Origin: Roseivirga sp. UBA6061
GTDB lineage: Bacteria > Bacteroidota > Bacteroidia > Cytophagales > Cyclobacteriaceae
Assembly (NCBI GenBank): GCA_002427745.1
Contig: DIYF01000018.1
Location: 99,294-163,293, forward strand
DNA: 64,000 nt
Direction of reading: 5' to 3'
Each line of letters starts with the position of its first letter. The first letter of the stretch is position 1. The notes below the pieces were generated by a model. That model made no database searches. It saw nothing but the letters and a program-made list of their open reading frames with translations, and was not told the origin of the DNA. This document shows, piece after piece, positions 8,569-16,838 of this stretch. Both the position numbers and the translations under genes were made by a program.

Positions 8569-9015
8569 TCATTTATCAGAGCTGAGGTCAGTATCTCCTT
8601 TTGGCAGAGGGGATACAGATGGTTGATCTAATCCCAAATCAGTCTGTAAAAATTCTATTGGAATATGATCCTCGATTACCTTAACTACATCACTTAAATC
8701 TTCAATCACATCCGATTCCGGAATACGAACGACTTTGTATCCTAACTTTTTCAGTCTTTCATCCCTTGTCCTGTCTTGTTCCTGTTTATAGTTATGAGAG
8801 CTTCCATCCAGTTCAATAATCAGTTTGAGTCTGCGACAAATAAAATCTGCTATGTAATCATCTACCGGGTATTGACGGTTGAATTGTAAACCATGAAAGC
8901 TTTTTGCTCTGAGTACCTGAGACCATAGAATGGCCTCTCCGGGAGTACCATGCTTACGGAGTGCTCTTGCCAGAGGCTTGAGTTTCTTATTATAGTTTGA
9001 GTTTTTTTCCTTCAT
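8569..9015 (-). CDS. DUF559 (Vsr-like fold) endonuclease-domain protein
   Basis: Protein of 148 residues with the DUF559 core, a small nuclease fold related to very-short-patch-repair enzymes. Seen: a KPLARALRKHGTPGEAILW opening, then QFNRQYPVDDYIADFICRRLKLIIELDGSSH (about 45-75, the acidic metal-site core), DRTRDERLKKLGYKVVRIPESDV (about 81-103). Activity and target have not been deduced. The last ~20 residues (after LGLDQPS) are encoded by a degenerate copy of the GC-rich palindrome found upstream of the gene, so the natural C-terminus may have been altered by repeat insertion. It is not operonic: 184 bp separate it from the regulator gene. Confidence 0.85.
   Translation of the reverse strand: MKEKNSNYNKKLKPLARALRKHGTPGEAILWSQVLRAKSFHGLQFNRQYPVDDYIADFICRRLKLIIELDGSSHNYKQEQDRTRDERLKKLGYKVVRIPESDVIEDLSDVVKVIEDHIPIEFLQTDLGLDQPSVSPLPKGDTDLSSDK
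8592..8615 (-). repeat. Degenerate copy of GC-rich dispersed palindrome inside DUF559 3' end
   Basis: On the minus strand this reads TATCCCCTCTGCCAAAAGGA and onward, a degenerate form of the element AATCCCCC...CCCTT..CCAAGGGGGA seen at 9027-9058 and 9240-9274. It forms the last codons of the DUF559 gene. Confidence 0.55.
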
Positions 9016-9026
9016 TATTTCTTATC

Positions 9027-9058
9027 AATCCCCCCAGCCCCCTTCTCCAAGGGGGAGG
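9027..9058 (+). repeat. GC-rich dispersed palindrome, copy A
   Basis: AATCCCCCC then AGCCCCCTTCTCCAAGGGGG: a C-run followed by a CCCCCTT..CCAAGGGGG hairpin, located 12 bp upstream of the DUF559 start codon. It is inverted relative to the copies at 8592-8615 and 9240-9274. The type resembles small intergenic palindromes dispersed in many Bacteroidota genomes (general knowledge; copy number in this genome is unknown). Confidence 0.7.
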
Positions 9059-9348
9059 TTGGTTCACGAACTCCGGGCCTTATCTGTCTTTGGTGTTGTA
9101 TTTTATCAGGCCTCAGTGGTGTGTCCTTTTGTTCTAATGCTCAATCTTTCAGTCATGTCTGACTGCATGGTCTGCTTTCATTAAACTGTAAAGAGGCCAG
9201 CGTTGCGACAAAGCCTTCAGTCGTTTAGTCAAAACGATGTTTTCCCCCTTGGCGAAGGGGGACAGGGGGATTGGCACCCCTCTCTTAGCTCACAAGGAAC
9301 TCTCTTGTCACAAATCAAAAACTTCCGATATATCAGTGCAAATACAGC
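9059..9348. other. Gene-poor stretch before the permease array
   Basis: Apart from the palindrome at 9240-9274 I see no gene, RNA or promoter with support here. The open frame that runs from about 9203 across the repeat has the composition of the repeat and no recognisable domain. Confidence 0.6.
9240..9274 (-). repeat. GC-rich dispersed palindrome, copy B
   Basis: Minus-strand reading CCAATCCCCCTGTCCCCCTT then CGCCAAGGGGGAAAA. It aligns with copy A at 9027-9058 over nearly its full length, in opposite orientation about 210 bp away. Confidence 0.7.
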
Positions 9349-9383
9349 CGTCCGGCAGCGGACGCTAAAGTGCGGTAACGTGC
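9349..9383 (+). promoter_or_regulatory. Paired palindromic activator sites (UAS) of operon 1
   Basis: Primary site CGTCCG-GCAG-CGGACG at 9349-9364 (centre 9356.5), a perfect 6+6 dyad. A degenerate second site, GTGCG-GTAA-CGTGC, spans 9370-9383 (centre 9376.5), exactly 20 bp on. The primary centre is 81.5 bp upstream of the first G of the -24 GG at 9438. The same arrangement precedes three other permease operons. The bound protein is inferred to be the NtrC-type regulator at 7011-8384. Confidence 0.75.
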
Positions 9384-9434
9384 AAAAAACCAGTAGTGAT
9401 ATTGGTTAAGTGTTTGTTTATCAGTTGTTTATGT

Positions 9435-9452
9435 TTTGGTTCGATAGTTGGC
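9435..9452 (+). promoter_or_regulatory. Sigma-54-like promoter of permease operon 1
   Basis: TTTGGT-TCGATAG-TTGGC: -24 GG at 9438-9439 and -12 TTG at 9448-9450, with the canonical 12-base offset between the first -24 G and the -12 G. The -12 dinucleotide is GG rather than GC. It lies 24 bp from the ATG at 9474, giving a predicted leader of about 12 nt, and so excludes the upstream GTG at 9396 as start. Confidence 0.65.
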
Positions 9453-9473
9453 TTATTCCTGAAAAAACTGACT

Positions 9474-11879
9474 ATGCGCAAGACCGACCTGATTATTGCT
9501 ATTCGAAGTTTAAAGAAGCATCTGGTGTATACCTGGGTCAATGTGCTTGGCCTGGCGATCGCTTTGTGCTGCGTGTTCCTTACCTTTCTTTATACCCAAC
9601 ACGAAAGGAATTTTGATAAAGCCTACCCGGATAGCGGGCAGATCAACAGGCTGGTGATAGATGGGATGAACTGGGGAAGTAAAAAAAGAACTTCTTCGTT
9701 GCCCTATATCCATTCCAGGGGGCTTGAAGAGAATTTTCCGCAGGTAGAAGCTGTAGCGAGTTGTCTTTTTGAATATAACAGTGCGTTGGTAAGGGCTAAG
9801 GCGCGCTATGAACTTGCCTTTGAAGAGCAAGAGCTCATTTATGCAGAGCCGTCCTTCCTCTCAATATTTGGTCCGGAGATTATTGCGGGAGATGTCAACC
9901 TCTTTGGCAGGCCCGGCAAAATGCTTCTGGCCCAAAGAACTGCCAAAAGATACTTTGGAGATGCCAAAGCAGTAGGGAAGGTGATGTTTGTAGGGAAAAG
10001 AGAGTTTGAAGTGATCGCGATATACGATGACTTTGAAACCAATTCATCCGTTAATCCTCAGTTTCTGTTGTCAATGGAAACATTGAAGGTCGACCCGTCT
10101 GCAGCCGACAGGTTTCAGAAAGAGGGATATTACATTTTTCAGACCTTTGTGAAACTTGACAAGTCTGCTGACCCGTCTGTTATGGCCGGGGAGTTAACGG
10201 CCTTTACCAAAAGCAAGGGGCTGATGCAGGGAGGACAACATTTTGTACTTGATCCTTTAGAAGCCTACCACTTCAATACAACAGACTATGTACCGACACT
10301 GGCCGCCAAGGCCGATGAGAAACTGATAATCTGGCTGGTTGCTATATCTATTGGTCTGTTATTGGTGGCGATTGCCAACTTTGGAAATATCTCCATGGCC
10401 ATAGTGCTCAGTAAGACCAAAGAAGTAGCGGTGCGAAAAATAATAGGTGCGAATAAGATACAGATTGTAAAGCGTGGACTGTTTGAGTCCCTGCTACTGA
10501 CCTTTATCTCCTTTCTCGGGGCACTGATTTTACTCGAGGTTTTGCTTCCGGTCTTTTCCGACTTTGTAGACCGTGATCTGAGCGCAGAAACAGCAGGCCT
10601 TTCTACTTACCTGGTGTTATTTGTAATGGCCATGTCAGTGGGGCTTGTGGCCGGGGTTTACCCTGCCCTGTTAATGTCCAATATCAAGGTGATGCACCTT
10701 TTTAAAGCAGGCAATACCGGTAAAATCTCACGGGTCAACTTTAAAAGTGCCTTGCTGTCTTTTCAGTTTATCATCACTTTTATTCTCCTGGCTGTCACCT
10801 TCTTTATGAACCGTCAGATCGATTTCATGCTGTCTAAAGATCCGGGTTTTGACTATGAAGATGTCGTGGTTTTTACCCCCATATGGTTTAGTGATCGCGA
10901 TGCCAGCGCGATTAGCAGTTTCAGAAATGAACTGGTTGCCATGCCGGAGGTAGCAGACCTGACCATCTCAGACATTCACCCTCTGGCAGTGTTCAGAGGG
11001 CACGAACTGAGTAAGAGGGATCTCAGGGGCGCAGGTACTTCACAGTCAATACTGATCGGGGGAGTAGATTGTCACTTTTTTGACTTCTATAACATCAGGA
11101 AAGATATGAGTCAGGACGTGCTGGATCAGTTCTGTGAGAAAAGCCTCATCTCTGTATTAAATCAGAGGGCTATTGATGGTTTTGAAACAGATGCTGAAGG
11201 TAAGACCTTTATACATTTCTATAAGGGCAGGGTTACCGATTACATAGTGCAATCCGGTGTGGTGCCTGATTTCTATTATACTTCAGTAAAGGACAGTCCG
11301 GTCCCCATCGCTTTTATCCCGATTGGCGCGTCTAATGGAAGAAACAGCTTTTCAATAAAGCTGAACAAAGGGGCAGATCAGGCGGCCTTTATCTCAAAAA
11401 TCAATCAGATGTGGTGGGAGCTTGAACCCTCAAAGCCATTTGACCTGAAGGTATTGGAAGACGAACACAAAAGACTGTATTCTTCTGAAATGAAATTGAA
11501 ATCAATGGCAAGCGTACTGGCCATGGCAGTCTGCGTTATTGCATTTGCGGGTGTGTTTGCCCTATCTGTTTTTTACGGAAGACAAAAGCTGAAAGAAGTG
11601 GGGATCAGAAAAGTGCTGGGGGCCAGTTTCAACCACTTGTTCTATTTACAAAGCAAGACCTTTTTGATGATACTGGCGGCATCTTGCCTGGTGGCTGTGC
11701 CGGTTGTTCAGCAGGTGATGAAGGGGTGGATGGAACAGTTTGCCTCGCAGGTGGAAATATCGTATTGGGTCTATCTGCTCACCGGGCTTACCCTTCTGGT
11801 ATGTACTATACTCTCTGCGGGCTGGTACTCCTCAAAAGTAGCCAGAGTCAATCCTTCAGAGATAATTCGTAATAACTGA
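9474..11879 (+). CDS. MacB/FtsX-type ABC permease 1 (first gene of operon 1)
   Basis: Double-length ABC3-type permease, 801 residues, sharing the architecture of all twenty copies here: a short cytoplasmic amphipathic start, TM1 (about 20-42), periplasmic MacB_PCD-like domain, three-helix FtsX domain (about 285-410), TM5 (about 430-452), a second periplasmic domain, and a second FtsX domain (about 680-795). Such proteins act in the inner membrane with a separate ATPase, usually for efflux or mechanotransmission rather than import; substrate unknown. Coupling motifs are KTKEVAVRKIIGA near 314 and LKEVGIRKVLGA near 705. The C-tail is divergent (NPSEIIRNN) and the usual VVKDFHF motif is replaced by VVPDFYY. 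Closest by eye to permease 9 (shared NFGN/NYGN, SDFV-x-R-x-LS, LYLQ). The start was moved from GTG 9396 because a -12 element lies between. Confidence 0.95.
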   Translation: MRKTDLIIAIRSLKKHLVYTWVNVLGLAIALCCVFLTFLYTQHERNFDKAYPDSGQINRLVIDGMNWGSKKRTSSLPYIHSRGLEENFPQVEAVASCLFEYNSALVRAKARYELAFEEQELIYAEPSFLSIFGPEIIAGDVNLFGRPGKMLLAQRTAKRYFGDAKAVGKVMFVGKREFEVIAIYDDFETNSSVNPQFLLSMETLKVDPSAADRFQKEGYYIFQTFVKLDKSADPSVMAGELTAFTKSKGLMQGGQHFVLDPLEAYHFNTTDYVPTLAAKADEKLIIWLVAISIGLLLVAIANFGNISMAIVLSKTKEVAVRKIIGANKIQIVKRGLFESLLLTFISFLGALILLEVLLPVFSDFVDRDLSAETAGLSTYLVLFVMAMSVGLVAGVYPALLMSNIKVMHLFKAGNTGKISRVNFKSALLSFQFIITFILLAVTFFMNRQIDFMLSKDPGFDYEDVVVFTPIWFSDRDASAISSFRNELVAMPEVADLTISDIHPLAVFRGHELSKRDLRGAGTSQSILIGGVDCHFFDFYNIRKDMSQDVLDQFCEKSLISVLNQRAIDGFETDAEGKTFIHFYKGRVTDYIVQSGVVPDFYYTSVKDSPVPIAFIPIGASNGRNSFSIKLNKGADQAAFISKINQMWWELEPSKPFDLKVLEDEHKRLYSSEMKLKSMASVLAMAVCVIAFAGVFALSVFYGRQKLKEVGIRKVLGASFNHLFYLQSKTFLMILAASCLVAVPVVQQVMKGWMEQFASQVEISYWVYLLTGLTLLVCTILSAGWYSSKVARVNPSEIIRNN

Positions 11880-11899
11880 TAACCTATAAAACCAGCGTC

Positions 11900-14254
11900 A
11901 TGATTTTCAGTCTGATCAGACAATCCATTCGTCATCACAGCAAGAATAAGATGTATACCATTATCAATATTTTTGGTCTGGCAGTAGGCATGGCCTGTTT
12001 TGCCTTGTTGACTTTGTTGGTCATTGACGAAAAGAGCCATGATGCCTATCATAAGGATAAGGAGCTCATTTATCAGGTCTACACACATTTTGAGGAAAAT
12101 CCGGATAATGAACCGGACGGAAGACTTATGGCTCCGGCAGGTCCTTATTTAGCTGAGGCTATTCCTGAAATAGCGTCATATACCCGTTTTAAGGCCAGCG
12201 GTAACTTACTGGCCAGGGTCAATGGCAATCGCGTGATTGTACCCCGTCTCTATGGTACGGACAAAGCTACTATGGACTATTTCGGACTTGAGTTCATCGG
12301 CCAGAAGACTGCCTCTGTCGGGCTGGAGAAAAATGAAATACTTCTTTCGCGCTCGGCAGCGGAAAAGCTTTACGGTGAGGCGGAAGATGCAGTGGGTGAG
12401 ATTTTCGAAATACCGGACTTCGAACAGTTTATTGTAAAAGGTGTTTTTGAAGATCTGCCATCTCAGACACATCTGGCCTTCGACTATCTTATCTCCTTTG
12501 AGCATACAGCTGAGCTCTCCCTTTTTGAAACCGGCTATAAGTTTAATTTCGTTGGGTGGAGTCTCAATGGCTACCCCACTTATGTGAAGCTGACTGAGCC
12601 ACTCAAAGACCCTCAGCTTTTGGCACAAAAGATACAGGAAGCACTCACACCTCATGTTGGTAAAAGGGTTGTGAATCTGGTACCATTAGATCAGATATAC
12701 TTTTCGGAGTGGAATGATGGCTTTTTTAAGCCTGAAGGAGATGACAGCTATTTGAATCTCTACCTGTTTATTGGTCTAGTATTGCTGATCGTGGCAGTGG
12801 TAAACTATACCAATTTATCCACTGCCCGCTTTTCGAAAAGAGCGAAGGAAGTAGGGGTTCGCAAAGCCATAGGTGGGTACAGAAGCCAGTTGGTGTGGCA
12901 ATTTCTGGCAGAATCGCTGACACTGACTGTGGTGTCTTCCGTACTGGCCATTTGCTTTTTTGAACTCGCCATTCCCGGCTTTAATGCCTACATGCACAAA
13001 GAAATATTCATCGATTATGCCTCTCCGTGGACCTACCTCATTTTTGGTGCCTTTACATTAACAGTGGGGGTATTAGCGGGTATTTACCCTGCTTTTTTCC
13101 TGTCTGCTTTTAGTCCCAGACAGGGCCTCAGTAAAAACCTCGATGGTAAAGGAGGGGGGCTCTTTCGAAAGATGCTGGTTGGGTTTCAGTTTGCTACCTG
13201 CCTGGCACTTATGGTTGTGGCTGCCATCGTATACCATCAATATGGCTATATGAGTGTGCTGTCCCCTGGCTTGAATAGTGAACAACTGGTGATACTGCCA
13301 ATGAAGGACAAGAATCTCCAAAAGTCGTATGCCGGTTTTAAGAATGAGTTGTTAACCAATCCACGGGTCAAAGGCGTTTCAGGAGCCTCTATTGATCTTT
13401 TTAGCAGTGAATATATTATTAAGACAGATGTAGAAGGGCAGGAAGATATGCTGGTTACCTGGGCACGTGTCGAGCGCAACTTTTTTGATCTGATGGAAAT
13501 TGAGAAAGATCAGGGCTTGCTGTTTTCGGAGCAGACCGCCAGTGAAAGTAAGAGATCTGTCATCATTAATCAGTCTGTAATCTCTGCCACAGGTTGGGAA
13601 CAGCCTTTGGAACAGCAACTACTGGAAGCACCGGTTGATGGCGTTGTGAAGGATTTCATGTATGGTTCTGCCAGAGAAATTATCGCCCCTCTGATGGTAA
13701 CAGAAGGAGAGCCGGGAGACTTTGAATTCGCCTATGTGCGGATTGATGGCAATATTGCTGAGACTCTGGAAACCATGGAGGCTATCTTTGACGGGTTTTC
13801 TGTGGATCATCCTTTTGAATACAGTTTTCTGGACGATGAGTTTGCCGCTAAATATGAGTCAGAAAGACGCCTGGGAGAGGCTTTCGGAGCTTTTAGTCTC
13901 CTTACTGTTTTCATCGCGGGGCTGGGGGTATTAGGGCTTTCTATCTTTATTGCAGAAACGCGAACCAAGGAAATCGGTATCAGAAAAGTACTGGGGGCCG
14001 GAGTGGAGCGCATCATCTGGCTGCTCAATGGAGGAATTACGAGACTGATCCTGGGAGTTGCTCTGATAGTTATGCCGGCAGTGTACTACCTGATGGATAG
14101 CTGGCTGCAGGATTTTGCCTACAGAATTGAGCTGAGCTTTGCCTATTTTATCTTACCGTTACTCTCTCTTATTGTAGTCGTCTGGGGTATTCTGTTTTAC
14201 CAGTCCCTCAAGTGTGCCAACCTCAATCCTGTAGAGGCCCTGCGCTCTGAGTAA
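11900..14254 (+). CDS. ABC permease 2 (operon 1, subfamily A)
   Basis: 784 residues; begins 20 bp after permease 1 and ends operon 1. N-terminus MIFSLIRQSIRHHSKNKMYT, then TM1 with GLAVGMACFALLTLLV. Coupling motifs are RAKEVGVRKAIGG near 313 (GG instead of GA) and TRTKEIGIRKVLGA near 688. The segment before the last FtsX unit reads SFLDDEFAAKYESERRLGEAFGAFS then AGLGVLGLSIFIAE, nearly the same as in permeases 3 and 4, so the three look like products of local duplication. C-tail NPVEALRSE. The periplasmic domains differ much more than the membrane parts. No ATP-binding motif is present. Confidence 0.95.
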   Translation: MIFSLIRQSIRHHSKNKMYTIINIFGLAVGMACFALLTLLVIDEKSHDAYHKDKELIYQVYTHFEENPDNEPDGRLMAPAGPYLAEAIPEIASYTRFKASGNLLARVNGNRVIVPRLYGTDKATMDYFGLEFIGQKTASVGLEKNEILLSRSAAEKLYGEAEDAVGEIFEIPDFEQFIVKGVFEDLPSQTHLAFDYLISFEHTAELSLFETGYKFNFVGWSLNGYPTYVKLTEPLKDPQLLAQKIQEALTPHVGKRVVNLVPLDQIYFSEWNDGFFKPEGDDSYLNLYLFIGLVLLIVAVVNYTNLSTARFSKRAKEVGVRKAIGGYRSQLVWQFLAESLTLTVVSSVLAICFFELAIPGFNAYMHKEIFIDYASPWTYLIFGAFTLTVGVLAGIYPAFFLSAFSPRQGLSKNLDGKGGGLFRKMLVGFQFATCLALMVVAAIVYHQYGYMSVLSPGLNSEQLVILPMKDKNLQKSYAGFKNELLTNPRVKGVSGASIDLFSSEYIIKTDVEGQEDMLVTWARVERNFFDLMEIEKDQGLLFSEQTASESKRSVIINQSVISATGWEQPLEQQLLEAPVDGVVKDFMYGSAREIIAPLMVTEGEPGDFEFAYVRIDGNIAETLETMEAIFDGFSVDHPFEYSFLDDEFAAKYESERRLGEAFGAFSLLTVFIAGLGVLGLSIFIAETRTKEIGIRKVLGAGVERIIWLLNGGITRLILGVALIVMPAVYYLMDSWLQDFAYRIELSFAYFILPLLSLIVVVWGILFYQSLKCANLNPVEALRSE

Positions 14255-14288
14255 TCAAGTCAAAAACATCTGCCTTCTTTCATCAACT

Positions 14289-14350
14289 GTCCGCCAGCGG
14301 TCTGTAAATTACTGCCGTCCGCTGGCGGACGGTAAAGTGCGTGAGCGGAT
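14289..14350 (+). promoter_or_regulatory. Triple palindromic activator sites (UAS) of operon 2
   Basis: Primary site CCGTCCGC-TG-GCGGACGG at 14315-14332 (perfect 8+8 dyad, centre 14323.5), centred 80.5 bp upstream of the -24 GG. The downstream degenerate site GTGCG-TGAG-CGGAT is at 14337-14350 (centre 14343.5, exactly +20). An extra upstream site, GTCCGC-CA-GCGGTC, is at 14289-14302 (centre 14295.5, -28). This is the strongest site set of the four operons. Confidence 0.78.
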
Positions 14351-14400
14351 ATGAGGGGAAAATCAATCTATTTTAATTCATTGATAGTCAGTGGTTTAAG

Positions 14401-14418
14401 TTTGGTACGGCTCTTGAA
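14401..14418 (+). promoter_or_regulatory. Sigma-54-like promoter of permease operon 2
   Basis: TTTGGTACGGCTCTTGAA. The -24 part TTGGTACG matches the TTGGCACG consensus with one change, and -12 TTG sits at 14414-14416 (TTGA in place of TTGC). The -12 G is 26 bp from the ATG at 14442. Best -24 match of the four. Confidence 0.72.
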
Positions 14419-14441
14419 AAGAAAAGGCCAAAGATTGCATT

Positions 14442-16799
14442 ATGATTCTCAATTTTCTACGCATTGCGCTTCGTCAGTTTACCAAACACAAGGTATATTC
14501 TCTGATTAATGTACTGGGCCTTTCCATGGGGCTATGCTGCTTTATCCTGCTCTCACTCTTTGTCAAGAGAGAACTGAGCTTTGATGTTTTTCAGTCGAAT
14601 AAGGATACCCTCTATCAGATGTATCTGGCAGACAGTGCCAAGGCGGAAGAGGGCTATAGTTATTCTACCATGGCAGCTATGGGCCCTGAGGTATCAGAGC
14701 AATTACCCGAACTGGTGAATTACACCCGCTTCGGACGCACCAGCTTCAAGGTCATTACCGAGCAGCGAACTTTCGATGTGAAGGGAGTGTGCTACACTGA
14801 TGCCAATACTTTCGATATGTTCGATATCAACATCATTGCCGGTGCCGCTCCGCAGGGGCAGTTCACCAAACAGCAGATGCTGATTTCCAAAAAAGAGGCG
14901 CTGCGCTTCTACGAATCTGTCGAGGATGCTATAGGGAAGATGATTGAGATTCCGGATCTGGAAAAATGTGAGGTGGTTGGTGTATTTGAGAATATGCCGG
15001 AAAACTCGCATATGGGCTTTGAAATGCTCATCTCCTTTGATCATGCCAATGACCTGCTCTTTTACGGTTCGGGTTTTGAAATGCCCGATATGGACGTAAT
15101 GAAATGGGGGCAGGTGAGTGCTTACACTACCTATTACCAGGTCAATGGAGAAATCAATAAGCAGGAGCTGGAGACCAAAATCCAGTCAACCATGATTCCT
15201 CACATTGGCCAGAAAGAGGTGAATCTCATTGCACTGGAAGATATTTACCTGAGCGAATTCAATCCCGGGTATTTCAGAGATAAGGGGGATATGAAAGAAC
15301 TGAAGCTCTTTGTGGCGGTAGGGCTTATTCTGCTGCTGATTGCAGTAGTGAATTATATGAATCTGTCTACAGCCCGTTTTTCGAAGAGAGCCAAGGAGGT
15401 GGGAATCAGAAAGACTATTGGCGGGCACAGAAACCAACTGGTGTTTCAGTTTCTGGTGGAGTCATTGACCATCACCTCTTTTGCACTGATCATTGGTTTG
15501 GTATTGGCGGAGATGGCCATGCCTGCTTTCAATAACTATACGGGTAAAGTGGTGGATATCGATTATACATCCTTTCTTACCTATGCCTACCTTATCGGTA
15601 CCATTCTTTTAGTCGGGCTGGTTTCCGGTCTGTATCCTGCTTTCTACCTGTCTAAATTTTCTGCTACTCACAACCTGATTGGCTCAGGAGGCCGTGATAA
15701 GAGTGTCTTCAGAAGAATTCTGGTGGGGGTACAGTTTGCCATCTGCCTGGGGCTGATCTCTTCTACCTTTATACTCTTCTCACAGCATCAGCATATGCGC
15801 AATCTGGATATGGGCTTTAATGCAGACCAGATGCTGATCATTGAGCTTGATAAGGTATTGAAGAAATCGGCAGTCAGTATCCAGAATGAGCTGAAACAAT
15901 CACCAAACATTGAGGATGTGATGAGGGCAAATATCAGCCCCCTGTCCGGAGGATCTGTGATGATGGGAATCGATGTGGACAAAGAAGAGGAGATTTCCAC
16001 ATCACTCATGGTTGTAGAGTCTGGCCTGATGAAGATGCTGGATGTTGAGACCTCTCAGGGAGATTTATTCGCTGATCTTCCCGATAGTGAGGTTACCGGT
16101 GCGGCATTGGTAAATGAGGCTTTCTTAAGACAGGCAGAATGGGACGATCCTATTGGCAAAAAGGTATTGGGCAATAATAAGATTGTGGGTGTGGTGAAAG
16201 ATTTTATCTACGAATCCGCGAAGAATGAGATTAAGCCTACGGTGATCATACAGACCGAAAAAGCAGACAGCTATTTATATGTGAGACTGGCAGGAGATGT
16301 AGGAGCCGGAGTTAAACATATCGAAAAGACACTTAGAAATTTCGATGCCGACCATGTATTTGACTACACTTTTCTGGATGACGTATTTGCCGCCAAATAC
16401 GAAAAAGAAAGACGTTTAAGTGAGGTTTTCGGTCTGTTCAGCATCTTCACCATTTTTATTGCCGGACTGGGTGTGCTGGGACTGTCCATCTTTATTGCAG
16501 AGTCCAGAATCAAAGAAATTGGTATCAGAAAGGTATTGGGAGCTAAGCTGGCTCAGGTGGTCTGGCTGCTTAATAGTGGTATTACCATGCTGGTGTTGGT
16601 GGTTGCTCTTGCTACCATTCCTGCTGTCTATTACTACAGCGAACGCTGGCTCGACAGCTTTGCCTACAGAATAGACCTGAATGTATTTCACTTTATTCTT
16701 CCGCTGATGGCATTGCTCGGTATTATCTGGTCTATTCTGTTCTACCAGTCTTACAAATCGGCCAATGCCAACCCGGTAAACGCATTAAGAATTCAATAG
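14442..16799 (+). CDS. ABC permease 3 (first gene of operon 2, subfamily A)
   Basis: 785 residues, first of five genes behind its own sigma-54-like promoter (187-bp gap after permease 2). N-terminus MILNFLRIALRQFTKHKVYS. Coupling motifs are RAKEVGIRKTIGG near 315 and SRIKEIGIRKVLGA near 688; the first shares the GG ending with permease 2. The YTFLDDVFAAKYEKERRLSEVF segment and GLGVLGLSIFIAE tie it to permeases 2 and 4, as do YLADSAKAEEGY near residue 65 and the QLPELVNYTRF stretch. The C-tail is NPVNALRIQ, unlike the common RYE or RTE ending. A typical VVGVVKDFIYESA motif lies in the second periplasmic domain. Confidence 0.95.
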   Translation: MILNFLRIALRQFTKHKVYSLINVLGLSMGLCCFILLSLFVKRELSFDVFQSNKDTLYQMYLADSAKAEEGYSYSTMAAMGPEVSEQLPELVNYTRFGRTSFKVITEQRTFDVKGVCYTDANTFDMFDINIIAGAAPQGQFTKQQMLISKKEALRFYESVEDAIGKMIEIPDLEKCEVVGVFENMPENSHMGFEMLISFDHANDLLFYGSGFEMPDMDVMKWGQVSAYTTYYQVNGEINKQELETKIQSTMIPHIGQKEVNLIALEDIYLSEFNPGYFRDKGDMKELKLFVAVGLILLLIAVVNYMNLSTARFSKRAKEVGIRKTIGGHRNQLVFQFLVESLTITSFALIIGLVLAEMAMPAFNNYTGKVVDIDYTSFLTYAYLIGTILLVGLVSGLYPAFYLSKFSATHNLIGSGGRDKSVFRRILVGVQFAICLGLISSTFILFSQHQHMRNLDMGFNADQMLIIELDKVLKKSAVSIQNELKQSPNIEDVMRANISPLSGGSVMMGIDVDKEEEISTSLMVVESGLMKMLDVETSQGDLFADLPDSEVTGAALVNEAFLRQAEWDDPIGKKVLGNNKIVGVVKDFIYESAKNEIKPTVIIQTEKADSYLYVRLAGDVGAGVKHIEKTLRNFDADHVFDYTFLDDVFAAKYEKERRLSEVFGLFSIFTIFIAGLGVLGLSIFIAESRIKEIGIRKVLGAKLAQVVWLLNSGITMLVLVVALATIPAVYYYSERWLDSFAYRIDLNVFHFILPLMALLGIIWSILFYQSYKSANANPVNALRIQ

Positions 16800-16838
16800 T
16801 CAGATTCAAAACAACAAAGGGTCAAAACTCAACTCGTT

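Noticed and set aside
9203..9409. Open frame of 68 codons before the array
   Set aside because: It is built largely from the GC-rich palindrome and overlaps the UAS and promoter region of operon 1.
9402..9416. Second TTGGT-N7-TTG match upstream of permease 1
   Set aside because: It lies only about 47 bp from the palindrome centre, whereas the element at 9435 has the 80.5-82.5 bp spacing seen in the other three operons.
9396..9473. GTG start giving permease 1 an extra 26 residues
   Set aside because: The -24/-12 element at 9435-9452 lies inside it, so it would precede the transcript start, and the extra residues do not match the family N-terminus.
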